Source of the DNA: Anthoceros angustus
Lineage: Eukaryota; Streptophyta; Anthocerotopsida; Anthocerotales; Anthocerotaceae
Direction: 5' to 3'
Length of the DNA stretch: 64,000 bases
Assembly (NCBI GenBank): GCA_010909165.1
Contig: MU008167.1
Location: forward strand, 1,166,001-1,230,000
Positions 45,191-56,850 of the stretch are shown here, in pieces (position 1 is the first letter of the stretch; each line of letters opens with the position of its first letter). The notes under the pieces are model-generated. The model saw only the letters and a list, made by a program, of their open reading frames with translations. It searched no databases and had not been told where the DNA came from. The position numbers and the translations under genes are program-made.

Positions 45191-46210
45191 GCCGTCGCGA
45201 TATTCCCTCACCGGTTATCTAGACACGGGCACTCTGGCAGCTTCAGACCAACTCTTTTTCATCCTCAGGTTTCAGGTTCGGGTCCGACAGTGTGCCCATC
45301 CAGGCTGCGGTATTCAATCCCAAGATGGGCACACTCTAGAGCTCGATCTGAGTCCTGAAGACGGAGAAGAAATGGGTCCAAAGCTGCCATATTTCCCGAG
45401 TCTGGATCCTCATGAGCTGCTCCAATCCTAGGGTGGTAACCGACGAAATGAGCGACATGGCTACATCCCGTCACTGTGGTTGCAGGTATCACCTGCGGAG
45501 GGTACCCACCAACGACGACAAAGCAGAGAGAGATTGGGTCGCGTCCGATAGTTTGCCCACTTTGAGCTGGCCGTCGCGATATTCCCTCATCGGTTATCCA
45601 GATACGGGCACTCTGGCAGCCTCAGCTCAACTCTCTTTCATCCTCAGGGCTCAGATTGAGGTCCGACAGTGTGCCCATCCAGATTGCGGTATTCAATCCC
45701 AAGATGGGTACACTCTTGCGTATTCAATCCCAAGATGGGTACACTGTCGAGCTCGATCTGAGTCCCGAAGACGGAGAAGAAATGGGTCCGAAGCTGCCAT
45801 ATTTCCCGAGTCTGGATCCTCATGAGCTGCTCAAATCCTAGGTTGGTAACCGACGATATCAACGACAAGGGGATGTAGGCTCAAATCCTAGGTTGGTAAT
45901 CCACGATATCAACGACAAGGCTACATTCCTCACTGTGGTTGCAGGTATCATTCGCGGAGGGTACCCACCGACGACGACGAAGCAGAGAGAGACAGGGACT
46001 ATTCGGATCCGGGCAGTGTGGCAGTCCCAGACGTATTTCTCTTCCTCCTCCGGGTCGCGTCCGAGAGTTTGCCCACTTGAGTTGGCCAGGCATATCGCGA
46101 TAGTGGGATATTCAACCCGAGAAGGGCATACTTTTGGGCTTGATCTGGGTCTCAAGGACGAAGAGGGCTGCGTCTTGAGCTGTCGGACAGCCCGAGTCCG
46201 GATCCTCAGC
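45190..46210 (+). repeat. About 370-bp tandem units with a conserved reading frame
   Basis: Units start near 45197 and 45572 with GCGATATTCCCTCA, and a diverged unit is at about 46000. Each has a plus-strand frame with the pattern DGHTLELDLSPEDGEEMG, or EGHTFGLDLGLKDEEG in the diverged unit, preceded by FILR...RQCAHP. The pattern is kept at residue level between diverged units, so it may be a duplicated exon of an unknown gene. A shorter copy lies at 46780-46860. Confidence 0.6.
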
Positions 46211-47800
46211 TGCAGGCCTGGAGAATGTTCACCACATCAGAGCAGCATACACTATGCTCATAGATCTCGGCAAATCGATTTGAATCAGCCACCTTGGAAT
46301 CGATTTAAATCAATCACCTTGGAATCGATTTGAATCAGCCACCTTGGAGTGAGCCAGGTAATTCCAGACTCACGCATACATGCATCTCCATTTTTCTGGA
46401 ACAAATTTAATCAAGACTTTCCGGGATTGTTGAATGGATGCATAGCCCATGAGTCTTATTGTGGATTTCATGATGGGCTTGTATGGCATGCATGTGTGCA
46501 TAGTTAAGCTTGCATTGTCTGCCTCTGTGCCCGCTTGAACGAAAATCTTGCAGTTGCGATGTTCTTATGCTCTTCAAGCATGTCTATGGGCTCCAAGCTC
46601 GTCCAGAGGGCTTTACGTGATCGGGGAACAAGAATTCTTCAGCGTTCAACGTAAGTCTATCGTCTTTTCTTCCCAAGCTTGTATTCACGATGGCAAGCTT
46701 CCAGAATGTGTTTTAGTTTTAATCATGTTTGTGCTGTTAGTTTTTTGTGGGACAAATTCTGAGGCCCTCAAGTGCAATTTGGCCGGGCATGTATCGCGAT
46801 ACTCGGATATTCAATCCGACATGGGCATACCTTTATCTGGGTCTCCAGGACGAAGTGAGTTCCAGGAAAGCACCACACAGAGCAATGCACATGTGAATAG
46901 ATCTCGGCAAATCTGTAAATTTAAGCTAGCCACAGGTATGTCAGCCAATTCATTCCAGACTTGCGCACTTTGTATGTGTCTTGAGTAGAACCAAATGTGA
47001 TGTTTTCAGTATGCATGTTGCTGTCACAGACCGATTTACGGCTGAAAATGCCCAACCTTCAACACATGTTGTGCCCTTGTCATCTCGTAACGAGGTTGAC
47101 GTCTAATTTGATATGTCCCACTCTGTGTGTGTGTGGGGTTTTCGTGCCATATGGTACCCTCTAACCGGATTCGGATCCTCAGCTGCAGGCCTGGGGAGTT
47201 TCCCCATCAGAGCAATTGTGTATGTTTATAGATTTCGTTTTACCGAGAGGGTGAAGGATAGACGAGAGGACAGATGTACCTTGGACGATAGACGAACATT
47301 TGACGCAGACGAGCTTCGTTTGAAGAGCTCCAGTCGGAGCAAGAAGGAGGTGCATGCAGGCTTCAGGTGTCTGGAGATGTTCTGTCGTCCATGATGTTGA
47401 TAGATTTCTTTGAACCAGCCACCGGTATGTGAGCCAGGTGATTCCAGACTTACTCATATGTGCATCTCGATTTTGCTGGTGCGGATTGAATCAAGACTTT
47501 CCGGAATCGTTCGATGGATGCTTAGTCCATGGAGTCTTATTATCGATGCCGTGATGGACTTGTATGGCATAAATGTGTGCATCGTTAAGCTAGCATTGTC
47601 CGCCTCCGTGCCCGCTTGACCAAATCTTTGTGCAGTTCCGATGTTCTCCTCAACCATGTCTGTAGGCTCCAAGCTCGTCTACAGGGAACAAGAATAGAGC
47701 TGTTCAGCGTCGAATGTAAGTCTATGTTCTTCCTCTCTTCTCAAGCTTCACAATGGCAAGCTTTCAAAATGTATTTTAATTCCTGCTTCAAGTTGGACAG
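46205..47800. repeat. Diverged duplication around 46.3 and 47.4 kb
   Basis: 46330-46730 recurs at 47410-47780 in direct orientation (AATTCCAGACT or GATTCCAGACT, TTAAGCT...GCATTGTC, ATGTCTGTAGGCTCCAAGCT). 46205-46290 recurs at about 47174-47250 (CCTCAGCTGCAGGCCTGG). No protein family was recognised. Confidence 0.7.
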
Positions 47801-48305
47801 AGAGGGCAGTATGACGATACCAATGTGGACGCATCACAAGCCGGAACCAGCTACTACCGCAATTTCAAGCAGCTCACCCATTCACATACCGACGGTTTGG
47901 ACGAGCTTTCCTGTTGTCCCCCATGGACGTACCCATTCAAACCCATTCCACTGTCAAGATGCACTGTGATGTCTTGAAGGAGGCAACTCTGGATGCTGCC
48001 AGTTCCACACTGTTAATTCACTGATTTCACAAAATCTGTTTCCCCTCAAGGAGGGAACCAGTTTGTCTACATTTCTGCATTTGCTGGACCAGCAACTTCC
48101 AATAATCTGTTTCTTATACGATGTCATACAATCTTTCTCCCTGTTTGTGGCCCCGATTCCTAACTCCTGACTCCTGACTCCTAGTGGCTCTCTGGAGCCT
48201 GACTGACAAGAATATGCCCCACCTCAGGCTTCATGATATACACACTAACCAGTTCAACAACACCTCCCTCACTTCCTGACATCCTTACCTTGCTTCAGGG
48301 AATGA
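47800..48305. other. Spacer and dispersed repeat
   Basis: About 47950-48190 is an inverted homologue of 14105-14345. A coding-looking plus frame near 47785-47965 (SQAGTSYYRNFKQLTHSHTD) is short and unrecognised. Confidence 0.4.
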
Positions 48306-48468
48306 TTTAGTTGCTGAGGTTCGAACCCAGATCTCCACATCTACATCTACACCGTGAAACCCTTCCAACTAAACTTAAAAGAACACAACGCAAACCTCGA
48401 AGAGCGGTGACAGTTCTTTGTGCCCGAAGACTCGCTTCCTTCCTAGTGCGCCATTTTATTCCACCAGA

Positions 48469-48655
48469 AGACTTGGTTGCTGGAGCCTGGGGTCGACCAT
48501 GATTTTGCACTTGTGGTAGCATATCGTTGCCACACGGAGTATGTCATCGCACTTCTTGCGACACCGATGCTTGACCTCGGCCAGTTCCTCATCATCGGCC
48601 CAATAATATTGCCAACTGCCGATACTGCATCATTTGGATTCACTGCTTGCATTTT
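48469..48655 (-). pseudogene. 5' fragment of an SPRY-family gene
   Basis: The minus strand begins MQAVNPNDAVSAVGN, matching the start of the SPRY protein at 15212-16867 (MQAENPQDDVSPGDG). After small indels it keeps the equivalent of CRH..., RVATICY and KCKI. It stops after roughly 50 codons. Its left flank (48306-48468) matches the flank of the tandem fragments at 36.3 and 38.5 kb, so this is the less rearranged version of that repeat. Confidence 0.75.
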
Positions 48656-48775
48656 CAGAGGTTCCTCCAGGCTCCAGCAACAAGCCGCTCATGGTAGACG
48701 CTGTAGATTGCGCAATGGACGGTTTGGTTGCAAACCCCTTGCATTTCTTGGCAAAGTCGAATGGCATCTTACCCA

Positions 48776-49057
48776 CTACGTTGCTGGGCATATGCGGAGA
48801 TCATCTAATTCCAAGTCATCAATTTTGTTTATCCGGCGAGCATCAAAGACACTGCGAGCATCCACAAGGCTATACACATCTGTGTTCCAGAGAACAGGGT
48901 CTGTTTTGTAATCCTTTCCAGGATGTGTGCTTGGACCATCTTGTCTTGTTCCATGTTCTAGAGCTGCCAGATTACCGCAGGATTTCAGTATGCAAAGCAC
49001 TGCTACTTTCTCTGGTGGCATGACCTCGAGCTGCATGTGATGAAATCCTGCATGCAC
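48776..49057 (-). pseudogene. PPR-protein fragment
   Basis: A 93-residue minus frame contains VAVLCILKSCGNLAALEHG, then PVLWNTDVYSLVDARSVFDA. These resemble the LKACG...ALEQG and DARRVFD signatures of plant organellar pentatricopeptide-repeat proteins, with the usual LVDMY segment damaged. Only about two repeats remain. A shorter scrap of it adjoins the SPRY fragments at 39060-39190. No function is expected. Confidence 0.6.
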
Positions 49058-49454
49058 CTCTCATGGTAGGATCCTGTAGGCACCCATCAGGTGATTGAAA
49101 TCCTAGAACATGATAGTGCAATGATGTGCCACTAACAGTAAATGGCATCATAGCCCTCCCTATGTGGCCAGAACATGGACCTTCCCTGAAAACTTCGACT
49201 CCAGCATCCCTTCATTATTTCCCCGTCAACACAAGGATCCAGTGTTCTTGCAGCTACAGATTCCGGGATCAGTTTGAGGAAACATGGCAGCAGCTCCAGG
49301 AGTTCAAAAGTCGACTTGAGGCTGACATCGGCTACTGACAAAAGCATATATGCCCAACTAGCTGACCAACAGCTGGTGTAAACACAAAGAGTGCATGCAA
49401 GTCTAAAGTTCCACACAGAAAGACTGCATTCACCTAAAAGGAATAACAAGGCTA

Positions 49455-49770
49455 AGTGCCCACGCCGTCGTACATCACCACATTGCCGTCTCCCTGGAGA
49501 GAGACGGTGCGGCTGCCGTCGTTTTGGCAACATGTGTTTGGTGGTGAAACCACTTACCGCCTTCAGTGTAGACGATGGGCTGTAAATGAGAAGGCGGAAA
49601 GAGCTGTTGGTGCCATTGAACCGACTGCCTGCACCTCGGCTTGGCAAAGCACAAGCTTGCAATCGGACTGCATCAAAAGAAAATAAGGCTCACGGATCAA
49701 TGATGCCCCATGCAGAAGCTTGAGCTTATTGCCTATGAGCAGGACATACCCTGCCTCCCCTGGCTGCTAA
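49455..49770 (-). pseudogene. Bulb-type (mannose-binding) lectin fragment
   Basis: On the minus strand from about 49760: GYVLLIGNKLKLLHGASLI, then FLLMQSDCKLVLCQAEVQA. After frame changes and a GTAAGTGG that may be a splice donor (about 49557) comes RTVSLQGDGNVVMYDGVG. The MQSDCKLVL and LQGDGNVVMYD words are the B-lectin signature repeats. Stops and frame shifts make it a probable pseudogene, or a spliced gene I cannot resolve. Confidence 0.55.
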
Positions 49771-49779
49771 GCCACCAGA

Positions 49780-50780
49780 TCCCAGAAGACCTATATCACC
49801 AGTATGAGTCTCAAAAAAGTGGACACCATTGGGACTGCGAACCTGCAGGCCTGCGAACATACAGGCCTGTTCTTCAGGCCGACTTTTAAGCAGAAGGGCA
49901 ACCTTGGCTACCTGCAGAAATGTCCTGAGCACCGTTTTGCTAAAACAGATCGTTATCATTACTGAAGGTCCACTCCCAAGCTGTAGTCCAGCATGGCCAT
50001 CCCCACTATGTACGGCAAGGTATATCACACCATAGGAGAAATGGTACAACGGGTAATACTCCGTCCTCATAAAGAGGACAATGCAGTTCCCAACGCTTCC
50101 ACAGTCGTTCCTGTTCACTGAAGTAAACGATAGATGTGGATCCACTAACTTCATCTGCAGCACGCTCCAGATACTCCTCCTGGGTGTACATGGCATATGG
50201 GGCTGCATAACTGGAACCCGTAAAGATCGGCCAAATGGCCCTCTGTTGGATTGAATGCAATGAAGTTGAAGCCCCAGTCTTGCGAATCAGAGTCAGTGAG
50301 TTCATTAAAACCCGAATTACCATCAAAAAGTTCATGAAGCTCAATGTTCCTCTCAATATCCCATTCATTGGGGTGGTCACTGACGAGCTGGTCTTGTGCA
50401 TCACGCTGTGGGCCTCGTGCTCTCGAAATCCCTGTGATCTGTAGGCAGCCAGTGAAATAACTCCTCTGGAGTTCTATGTTGAGGCCTTTGAGGTTTCAAA
50501 TCTTTACGGGAGGTCCTTCCGGGCCACTTCTTCTCTCCCTTACGCCAGACGGCCCCCGCCCCTTCGAATTCTTTTCATTGTGTGAGCAGCCTCTAAATCA
50601 ACACCAAGAACCCATCGCCGCCTCGTCTTTTATCAGGCACCACAATCCAACGAACACCAGCCAGATCGTATGGTTTCTCCAGCGAACTCTACACTGCAAT
50701 ACAGCTTAGCTAAGCTTACAGGCAGGACTGACTTTGCCCCTATAAGGAAGGAGAGATTTTATGTTCCCAACTCGTATTGA
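49780..50780. other. Possible coding remnants, minus strand, unrecognised
   Basis: A minus frame at 50404-50006 (YTQEEYLERAADEVSGSTSI) and another over about 50370-50200 (DSQDWGFNFIAFNPTEGHLA) look coding but belong to no family I can name. They may be upstream exons of the lectin-like gene. A TA microsatellite follows at 50783-50811. Confidence 0.3.
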
Positions 50781-50782
50781 AG

Positions 50783-50811
50783 TTTATATATATATATATA
50801 TATATATATCA
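50783..50811. repeat. TA dinucleotide microsatellite
   Basis: About 29 bases of TA alternation. Confidence 0.95.
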
Positions 50812-51290
50812 TGTGTATAATTAAACATAATATTAATACAAATTTTCTAACAATAAATATACTAACTGAGATATTAAAATAAGTAACATATATATAATTT
50901 ATTTTTTGTGTATATATTATACAGATGAAATATATAATCTATAATTTATTATTTATTATTTAGCTTAATTAAATATTGACAGTAATAAATACTAGGAAAA
51001 CGGTATTCAAACGTTGTTACTTACTCCTCTGTCAATAAAAAGCTTTGATTTACTTACTCCTTTGTCAGTAAAATATTTTAATTTATGTATTTCTATTTTG
51101 AGGTGAAATATTCAAATTTGATTGATAGATTTATGTTATATAGACAAATTCAATTTTGATCGATGGATTTCTTGATCAGACACAGGTTCTTCAATCATAT
51201 ATAAACAATAAATTATCGCTTTACGTATATCAAAATATGTTTTGAATTTGATTGGTAGATTCTTTCACACCATAGGTTCATCACCAGTAA
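50812..51290. repeat. Inverted copy of R1 section 39600-40030
   Basis: It is the reverse complement of the R1 copy B section with GTATTCAAACGTTGTTACTT, CTTTGATTTACTTACTCCTT and TTGATCGATGGATTTCTTGA. Confidence 0.8.
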
Positions 51291-53339
51291 ATCATCACTT
51301 TGGATTCCAAGAAAATAGTATTTGTAGTCGCTATATAGATTCTATCATGAATATTACATATTTCTTGATGCTCACATATGGAAACATTGTTCTCTATTTT
51401 GATTTGCGCCCACATGAAAATAACATGAGTGATCGGTGGAGTCCTAGAAATCCTTAAATTCTTACCATCGATTACTTGGTGGTGCACAAATAAAATTTTA
51501 TGTAAGCCATCTGACCATTCACCACCGTTTACACATTCTCTATTTAGGGTGGTGTTCAAGGTTTTGGTCGTGTGTGTGTTGTGAGGGTTGTTTAACAAGG
51601 GCTTTAGAGTTAAGGTTTAGGATTGTGCAACTAGGGTTTCCTTGATAAGTTCAATAAGGGTTTCCTTGGTAAGGTTATGAGAAGCCAACTATAGTAGTAT
51701 GATCTAGCACAACGGAGAAAATATTAAATAATATAAGAGAATGAGACTGTCTGACCACGTACCATCATCCACGTTTCTTCATTGGTTGGCGCACACATAA
51801 AAATACGGTGGGTTCTCAATAATTGGTTTTTCTTTTACCACCATCACTTCCTTTATTTCAATTGGTGCACACATAAAAATAATAGCTACTTCCTCTATTC
51901 TAATTGATGAACACATAAAAATAATAGCTACTTCCTCTATTCTAATTCATGAACATATAAAAATAATATAACTGATCCGACCACTTATCATTGTCCACGT
52001 TCTCTCTTTTGATTAGCGCACGCATAAAAATAATATAAATGTTCGTGGAATCTACTTGCAACTTACATGTTCGCTATTTTGATTTGTGTTGAGGTAGTGG
52101 AAAAAATTCACCGACCACTTCAATTGTATTTAATGATGGCAGAAGATCTCCGTGGACACTATTTAAGCGCTCAAATTCACTATTTAAGCGCTCAAATTCA
52201 GTGCATCTTGCATTCTTGCATTCTGACGCAATGACTTGGTTGGATGTCGCGAGGAGCTCCGGATTCAGTGGGTCTCAGTTCAGATGTGGCGAGGAGCTCC
52301 GAGGTTCTGTTGGTCTTGGTTGGATGTGGCGAGGAGCTTCGAGCTCTTGGGGTTTTGGTTTGTGTAATGAGGAAGCTACGTGCTTAGAGGAGCTTCGAGG
52401 TCTAGGGGATTTGGTCGGTGTATTGAAGAAGCTAGGTGCTTAGAAGTCTTGGTAGACTTGCAGTGAAGAAGAGATGCATAGGGATGTGAAATACATGTCT
52501 TATGAGAGGATTGCATAGAATTCAGTAGGTATTGATGTCCAGAAGGCAAAGTATTGAATGTGTGTCGCTGCCGCCGCGCAAGGGTTGCACATGCAACTAG
52601 GGTTTTCTTGGGGAGATAGAGTATGTGCAACAAGGGTTACCTAGGTGAGCCAGATTATTCTCAGTGTGTCATGAAGCCTAGGGTTGGTTGTGCAACAAGG
52701 GTTTCCTTGGTGAGATAGAGTATGTGTAATGAGGAAGCTACGTGCTTAGAGGAGCTTCGAGGTCTAGGGGATTTGGTCGGTGTATTGAAGAAGCTAGGTG
52801 CTTAGAAGTCTTGGTAGACTTGCAGTGAAGAAGAGATGCATAGGGATGTGAAATACATGTCTTATGAGAGGATTGCATAGAATTGGTGAGTATTGATGTC
52901 CGTAAGGGTATTGAATGTGTGTATAAGCTGCGGTTGCACATGCAACTAGGGTTTTCTTGGGGAGATAGAGTATGTGCAACAAGGGTTACCTAGGTGAGCC
53001 AGATTATTCTCAGTGTGTCATGAAGCCTAGGGTTGTGCAACAAGGGTTTCCTTGGTGAGATAGAGTATGTGCAACAAAGGTTACCTAGGTGAGGCAGTGT
53101 ATTTTGAGTGTGTTGTGAAGCCTAGGGTTGTGCAACAAGTTTTCTTGGTGAGGTAGAGTATGTGCAACAAGGGTTACCTAGGTGAGGCAGAGTATTCTAA
53201 GTGTGTTGTGAAGCCTAGAGTTGTGCAAAAAGGATTTCCTTGGTGAGGCAGAGTATGTGCAACAAGGGTGCCCTTGGCGAGGCAGAGTATTTTGAGTGTG
53301 TTGTGAAGCCTAGGGTTGTGCAAAAAGGATTTTCTTGGT

Positions 53340-53960
53340 TAGGCAGAGTCCGGCCTAGGGTAATGTAACAAGGGTTTCCTTTGTGAGGCAGAGTCTGGAC
53401 TAGGGTTGTACAACAAGGGTTTCCTTGGTGAGGCAGAGACCGGCCTAGGGTTATGTAACAAGGGTTTCCTTAGAGAGGCAGAGTCTGGTCTAGGGTTGTA
53501 CAATAAAGGTTTCCTTGGTGAGGTAGAGACCGGGCTAAGGTTATGTAACAAGGGTTTCCTTGGTGAAGAAGAGTCTGGTCTAGGGTTGTACAATAAGGGT
53601 TTCCTTGGTGAGGCAGAGTCTAGCCTAGGGTTGTACAATAAGGGTTTCCTTGGTAAGGAAGAGTCTGGCCTAGGGTTGTACAACAAGGGTTTCCTTAGTG
53701 AGGTAGAGACTGGCCTAGGGTTGTACAACAAGGGTTTCCTTAGTGAGGTAGAGTATGTGCAACAAGGGTTTCCTTAGTGTGGCAGTCCGCCTAGGGTTGT
53801 GCAACAAGGGTTGTACAATAAAGGTTTTCTTGGTGAGGTAGAGTCTGGCCAAGGGTTATAGAACAAGGGTTTTCTTGGTGAGGCAGAGTCTAACCTAGGG
53901 TTGTACAATAACGGTTTCCTTAGTGTGGCAGAGTCTGGCTCAGGATTGTACAACAAGGGT
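53340..53960. repeat. 45-bp minisatellite, open on both strands
   Basis: About 13 units as at 43666-44250. Here both the minus strand (53339-53731, SASPRKPLLYNPRP repeats) and the plus strand (53406-53777, GFLGEAESGLGLYNK repeats) are open over more than 120 codons. Confidence 0.88.
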
Positions 53961-53984
53961 TTTCTTGGTGAGGCCTAGTATTCA

Positions 53985-54230
53985 ATTCGTGTATCATAAA
54001 GCTTAGGGTTGTGTATTCACTTTGTGTACCATAAAACCTAGGGTTGTGTATTTAGTCCGTGTATTATAAAGCTTAGTTAGGGGTGTGTATTCAGTTTGTG
54101 TATCATAAAAGCTAGAGTTGTGTATTCAGTTCGTATATCATAAAGCCTAGGGTTGTGTATTTAGTCTGTGTATCATAAAACCTAGAGTTGTGTATTCAGT
54201 CTATGTATCATAAAGCCTAGGCTTATGCAA
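53985..54230. repeat. About 37-bp tandem repeat, second copy
   Basis: Imperfect units with GTGTATCATAAA and CTAGGGTTGTGTATT, as at 44250-44490. Confidence 0.85.
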
Positions 54231-54954
54231 CAAGGATTTCCTTGGTGATTGAGAGTATGTGCAATAAGGGTTTCCTCGAAGAGGTAGAGCATATTCAGTG
54301 TGTGGTTAGACCAAGGGTTTTCTTGGTGAAGGGAAGTCCGGCCTAGGGTTATATAACAAGGGTTTCCTTGGTGAGGTGGAGTCCAGCCTAAGGTTGTACA
54401 ACAAGGGTTTGATAGGTGAGGCAGAGTATTCAATTCGGGTATCATAAAGCCTAGGGTTATGCAACAAGGCTTTTCTTGGTTAGGAGAGCTGTCCGTGTAT
54501 GTATCATGAGGGTTGTGCAACAAGTGTTCCATTCATGATGTATGCATAGCTAACTTGATATTCCTGTGTCAGTTGAATTAACATATGATATTTTGGATAT
54601 GTTATCTTACATACCTTAACTAATGATATTTTGGATAGGTTATCTTACATTTCCAACCAGCCTTCAACTAATGATATTTTGGTTGGGTTATCTTACATAC
54701 CAGTTTGTGGTTGGTTGCATCAGCCTTCAACAGATTTGTTTCAATGGGTCTGTTATTTCAAGAGATCAGTGGTTTGCATTGGAGGTGCCAACCTTGTGCT
54801 TCCCTCAAAGTCACCTCTTTGCAGTGGTATGACAAGTGACGTAATTTCAATTGAAACCCTAGCAATTTGCCATCTCATTGTTTAGAATGCCATGGCTCAT
54901 GGCAATCTCATCCGATCTGGATCACCAAGATTGATTGCGAGTGCAGGCGGGCGC

Positions 54955-55683
54955 TAACGACACCAACAATTGCCCTTGCGATATTCCCTCACCGATTATC
55001 TAGACACGGGCACTCTGGCAGCTTCAGACCAACTCTTTTTCAATCCTCAGGTTTCAAATTCGGGTCCGACAGTGTGCCCATCCAAGCTTCGGTAGTGAAT
55101 CCCAAGATGGGTACACTCTTGAGCTCGATCTGAGTCCTGAAGACGGAGAAGAAATGGGTCTGAAGCTGCCATATTTCCTGAGTCTGGATCCTCATGAGCT
55201 GCTCTCCTAGGGTGGTAACCAACGATATGAGCGACAAGGCTACATCCCGTCACTGTGGTTGCAGGTATCATCCGCGGAGGGCACCCACCAACGATGACAA
55301 AGCAGACACCAACGACGACAAAGCAAAGAGAGAGGGTCGCGTTCGATAGTTTGCCCACTTTGAGTTGGTCATCGCGATATTCCCTCATCGGTTATCCAGA
55401 TACGGGCACTCTGGCAGCTTCAGCTCAACTCTCTTTCATCCTCAGGGCTCGGATTGGGGTCGGCAGCAGCCATCGAGATTGCGATTATTCAATCCCAAGA
55501 TGGGTACACTCTTACTAACATATTCGATTCAACCCCAAGATGGGTACACTCTTGCGTATTCAATCCCAAGATGGGTACACTCTTGCGTATTCAATCCCAA
55601 GATGGGTACACTCTTGCGTATTCAATCCCGAGATGGGTACACTCTCGAGCTTGATCTGAATCCCGAAGGTGGAGAAGAAATGG
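54955..55683 (+). repeat. About 370-bp units, second copy, with short amplification
   Basis: It carries the DGYTLELDLSPEDGEEMG pattern at about 55095-55160, and then four or five tandem copies of a 34-36 bp word (TCAATCCCAAGATGGGTACA) at 55490-55640, which are expanded relative to copy 1. Confidence 0.7.
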
Positions 55684-56018
55684 TGTCACAGGAGTGACCA
55701 CTCAGAACCCTCGGTAAGCGGGCCGTGGGCGAGGACCTAAATCCATGGGCGGGGCTTGGACACCCCTCTTTTCCAGCGTCCGAGCAGAGGCGGATCTCCA
55801 GCAGCGGACCTTGACCTCGGTTCGTAATAGGCCATATACAGATAATCACCCGTGGGTAACCGATAAGTAAATAGCAGTAGTTTAGTTTCAACCGTATTAG
55901 TTAGGAATACATTCTTGTCACTAGACCGGGACCCCTATATGTACACATGATGCAAAGATCAACACGGCTTGTTCGGGCTCATTACATGGAGATCGACATT
56001 CGATCGAGGCTTGCGACA
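55684..56018 (+). repeat. 5' LTR of the gypsy element
   Basis: A 335-bp LTR from TGTCACAGGAGTGACCACT to GAGGCTTGCGACA. Confidence 0.92.
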
Positions 56019-56850
56019 TTTGGTATCGAGCCTCGTTCCCGGCATCCGGATCCTTGCGAACATGGGCTCTGGCCGAAGATGGCGGGTCCCAGGGAGGTGG
56101 AGATCTCACGAATCTCCGGTGGCGGCGAGGATGAACGACCCTCGAAGGATTGGTGGCCGAGTGCGCCGGTGGCGGCACCGATCCCCTCCCGTGGCTGGCA
56201 GGAGATCAGGAGTCCTCGGGGAGCTGCGGCGACAGAAGGACCGTCGAGAGGCGGAACAAGATCGCCCTCCGGCGGCAGGCGGCGGCGAGCAGCGCGGCGG
56301 CGAGCCTACGGAGGAAGGTGGCGAGGCGGGCGCCCGCGAGCAGGATGGCGGATTATGCCAGATCACGCGCGCGCCGGGCGGCAGCAAGCCGGGACGACCG
56401 CCTCCCGCCAGCGGCGCCTGCAAACACCGGCCACCCACCAATCGGACACGGCCGATGAAGCTGCGGCAGAACGGATCGGCGGATCGGCCAGGACCGCCGT
56501 TGGCAAACACGCACCTCGGAACTCGAAAGAACTGCATCCGATTCACTGGCCGTCAGGGACACGGATCACGAGGTTGTGGAGCGGCCCTAAATCGGGTTGA
56601 AGCGGGTGGGAGGTCGAGCCGCCTCGAGCGCCGGAGTGCTCCGGGCCCTCGATCCGGCCGCACGCAAGCCATGTGCGGTCGGTCCCAGCCAACACCGCTA
56701 GCGCCTGACCCGCGGCTCACCGCTTGGCAACAATGTCGACATGCCACACAGGCTCGGTCGGCGGCAACGTGAGAAGAAGGCGTGGCGGTCAATGACCCAA
56801 CCCGGAGTATGGGAGGATCACCTCCGGAAGTTGGTGGTCGGCTGCTTGCC
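56019..56850 (+). other. Gypsy leader with primer site, GC-rich
   Basis: It begins with the primer site (TGGTATCGAGCC within 56020-56032) and continues as a GC-rich leader. It is open in several frames because of composition, and no protein is recognised there. Confidence 0.6.

Larger units (their letters stand above)
41890..46434. repeat. Segmental duplication SD, copy 1
   Basis: It runs in the same order as 51290-55683 plus 61302-62031: a TTGGTGGTGCACAAATAAAA block, TAAAAATAATAGCTACTTCC block, GGCGAGGAGCTCCGAGG block, 93-bp and 45-bp minisatellites, 37-bp repeats, about 370-bp units and a triple ATCGATTTGAATCAGCC motif. It ends near GGGATTGTTGAAT. Copy 2 is interrupted by the gypsy element. 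Confidence 0.85.
51290..55683. repeat. Segmental duplication SD, copy 2 (left part)
   Basis: It matches 41890-45780 in order. It contains the AATAGCTACTTCC block, the GAGGAGCTCCGAGG block (with an extra duplication of about 450 bp at 52370-52600 and 52730-52960), minisatellites and 370-bp units. It is cut at 55683 by the gypsy element and resumes at 61302. Confidence 0.85.

Noticed and set aside
49132-49662. A 176-residue minus-strand ORF
   Set aside because: It overlaps the lectin-like signature, which lies in other frames. The long frame itself shows no domain.
56019-56850. Long Arg/Gly-rich frames (for example 55969-56772)
   Set aside because: They overlap the gypsy 5' LTR and GC-rich leader. 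They are composition artefacts, and gag starts later.
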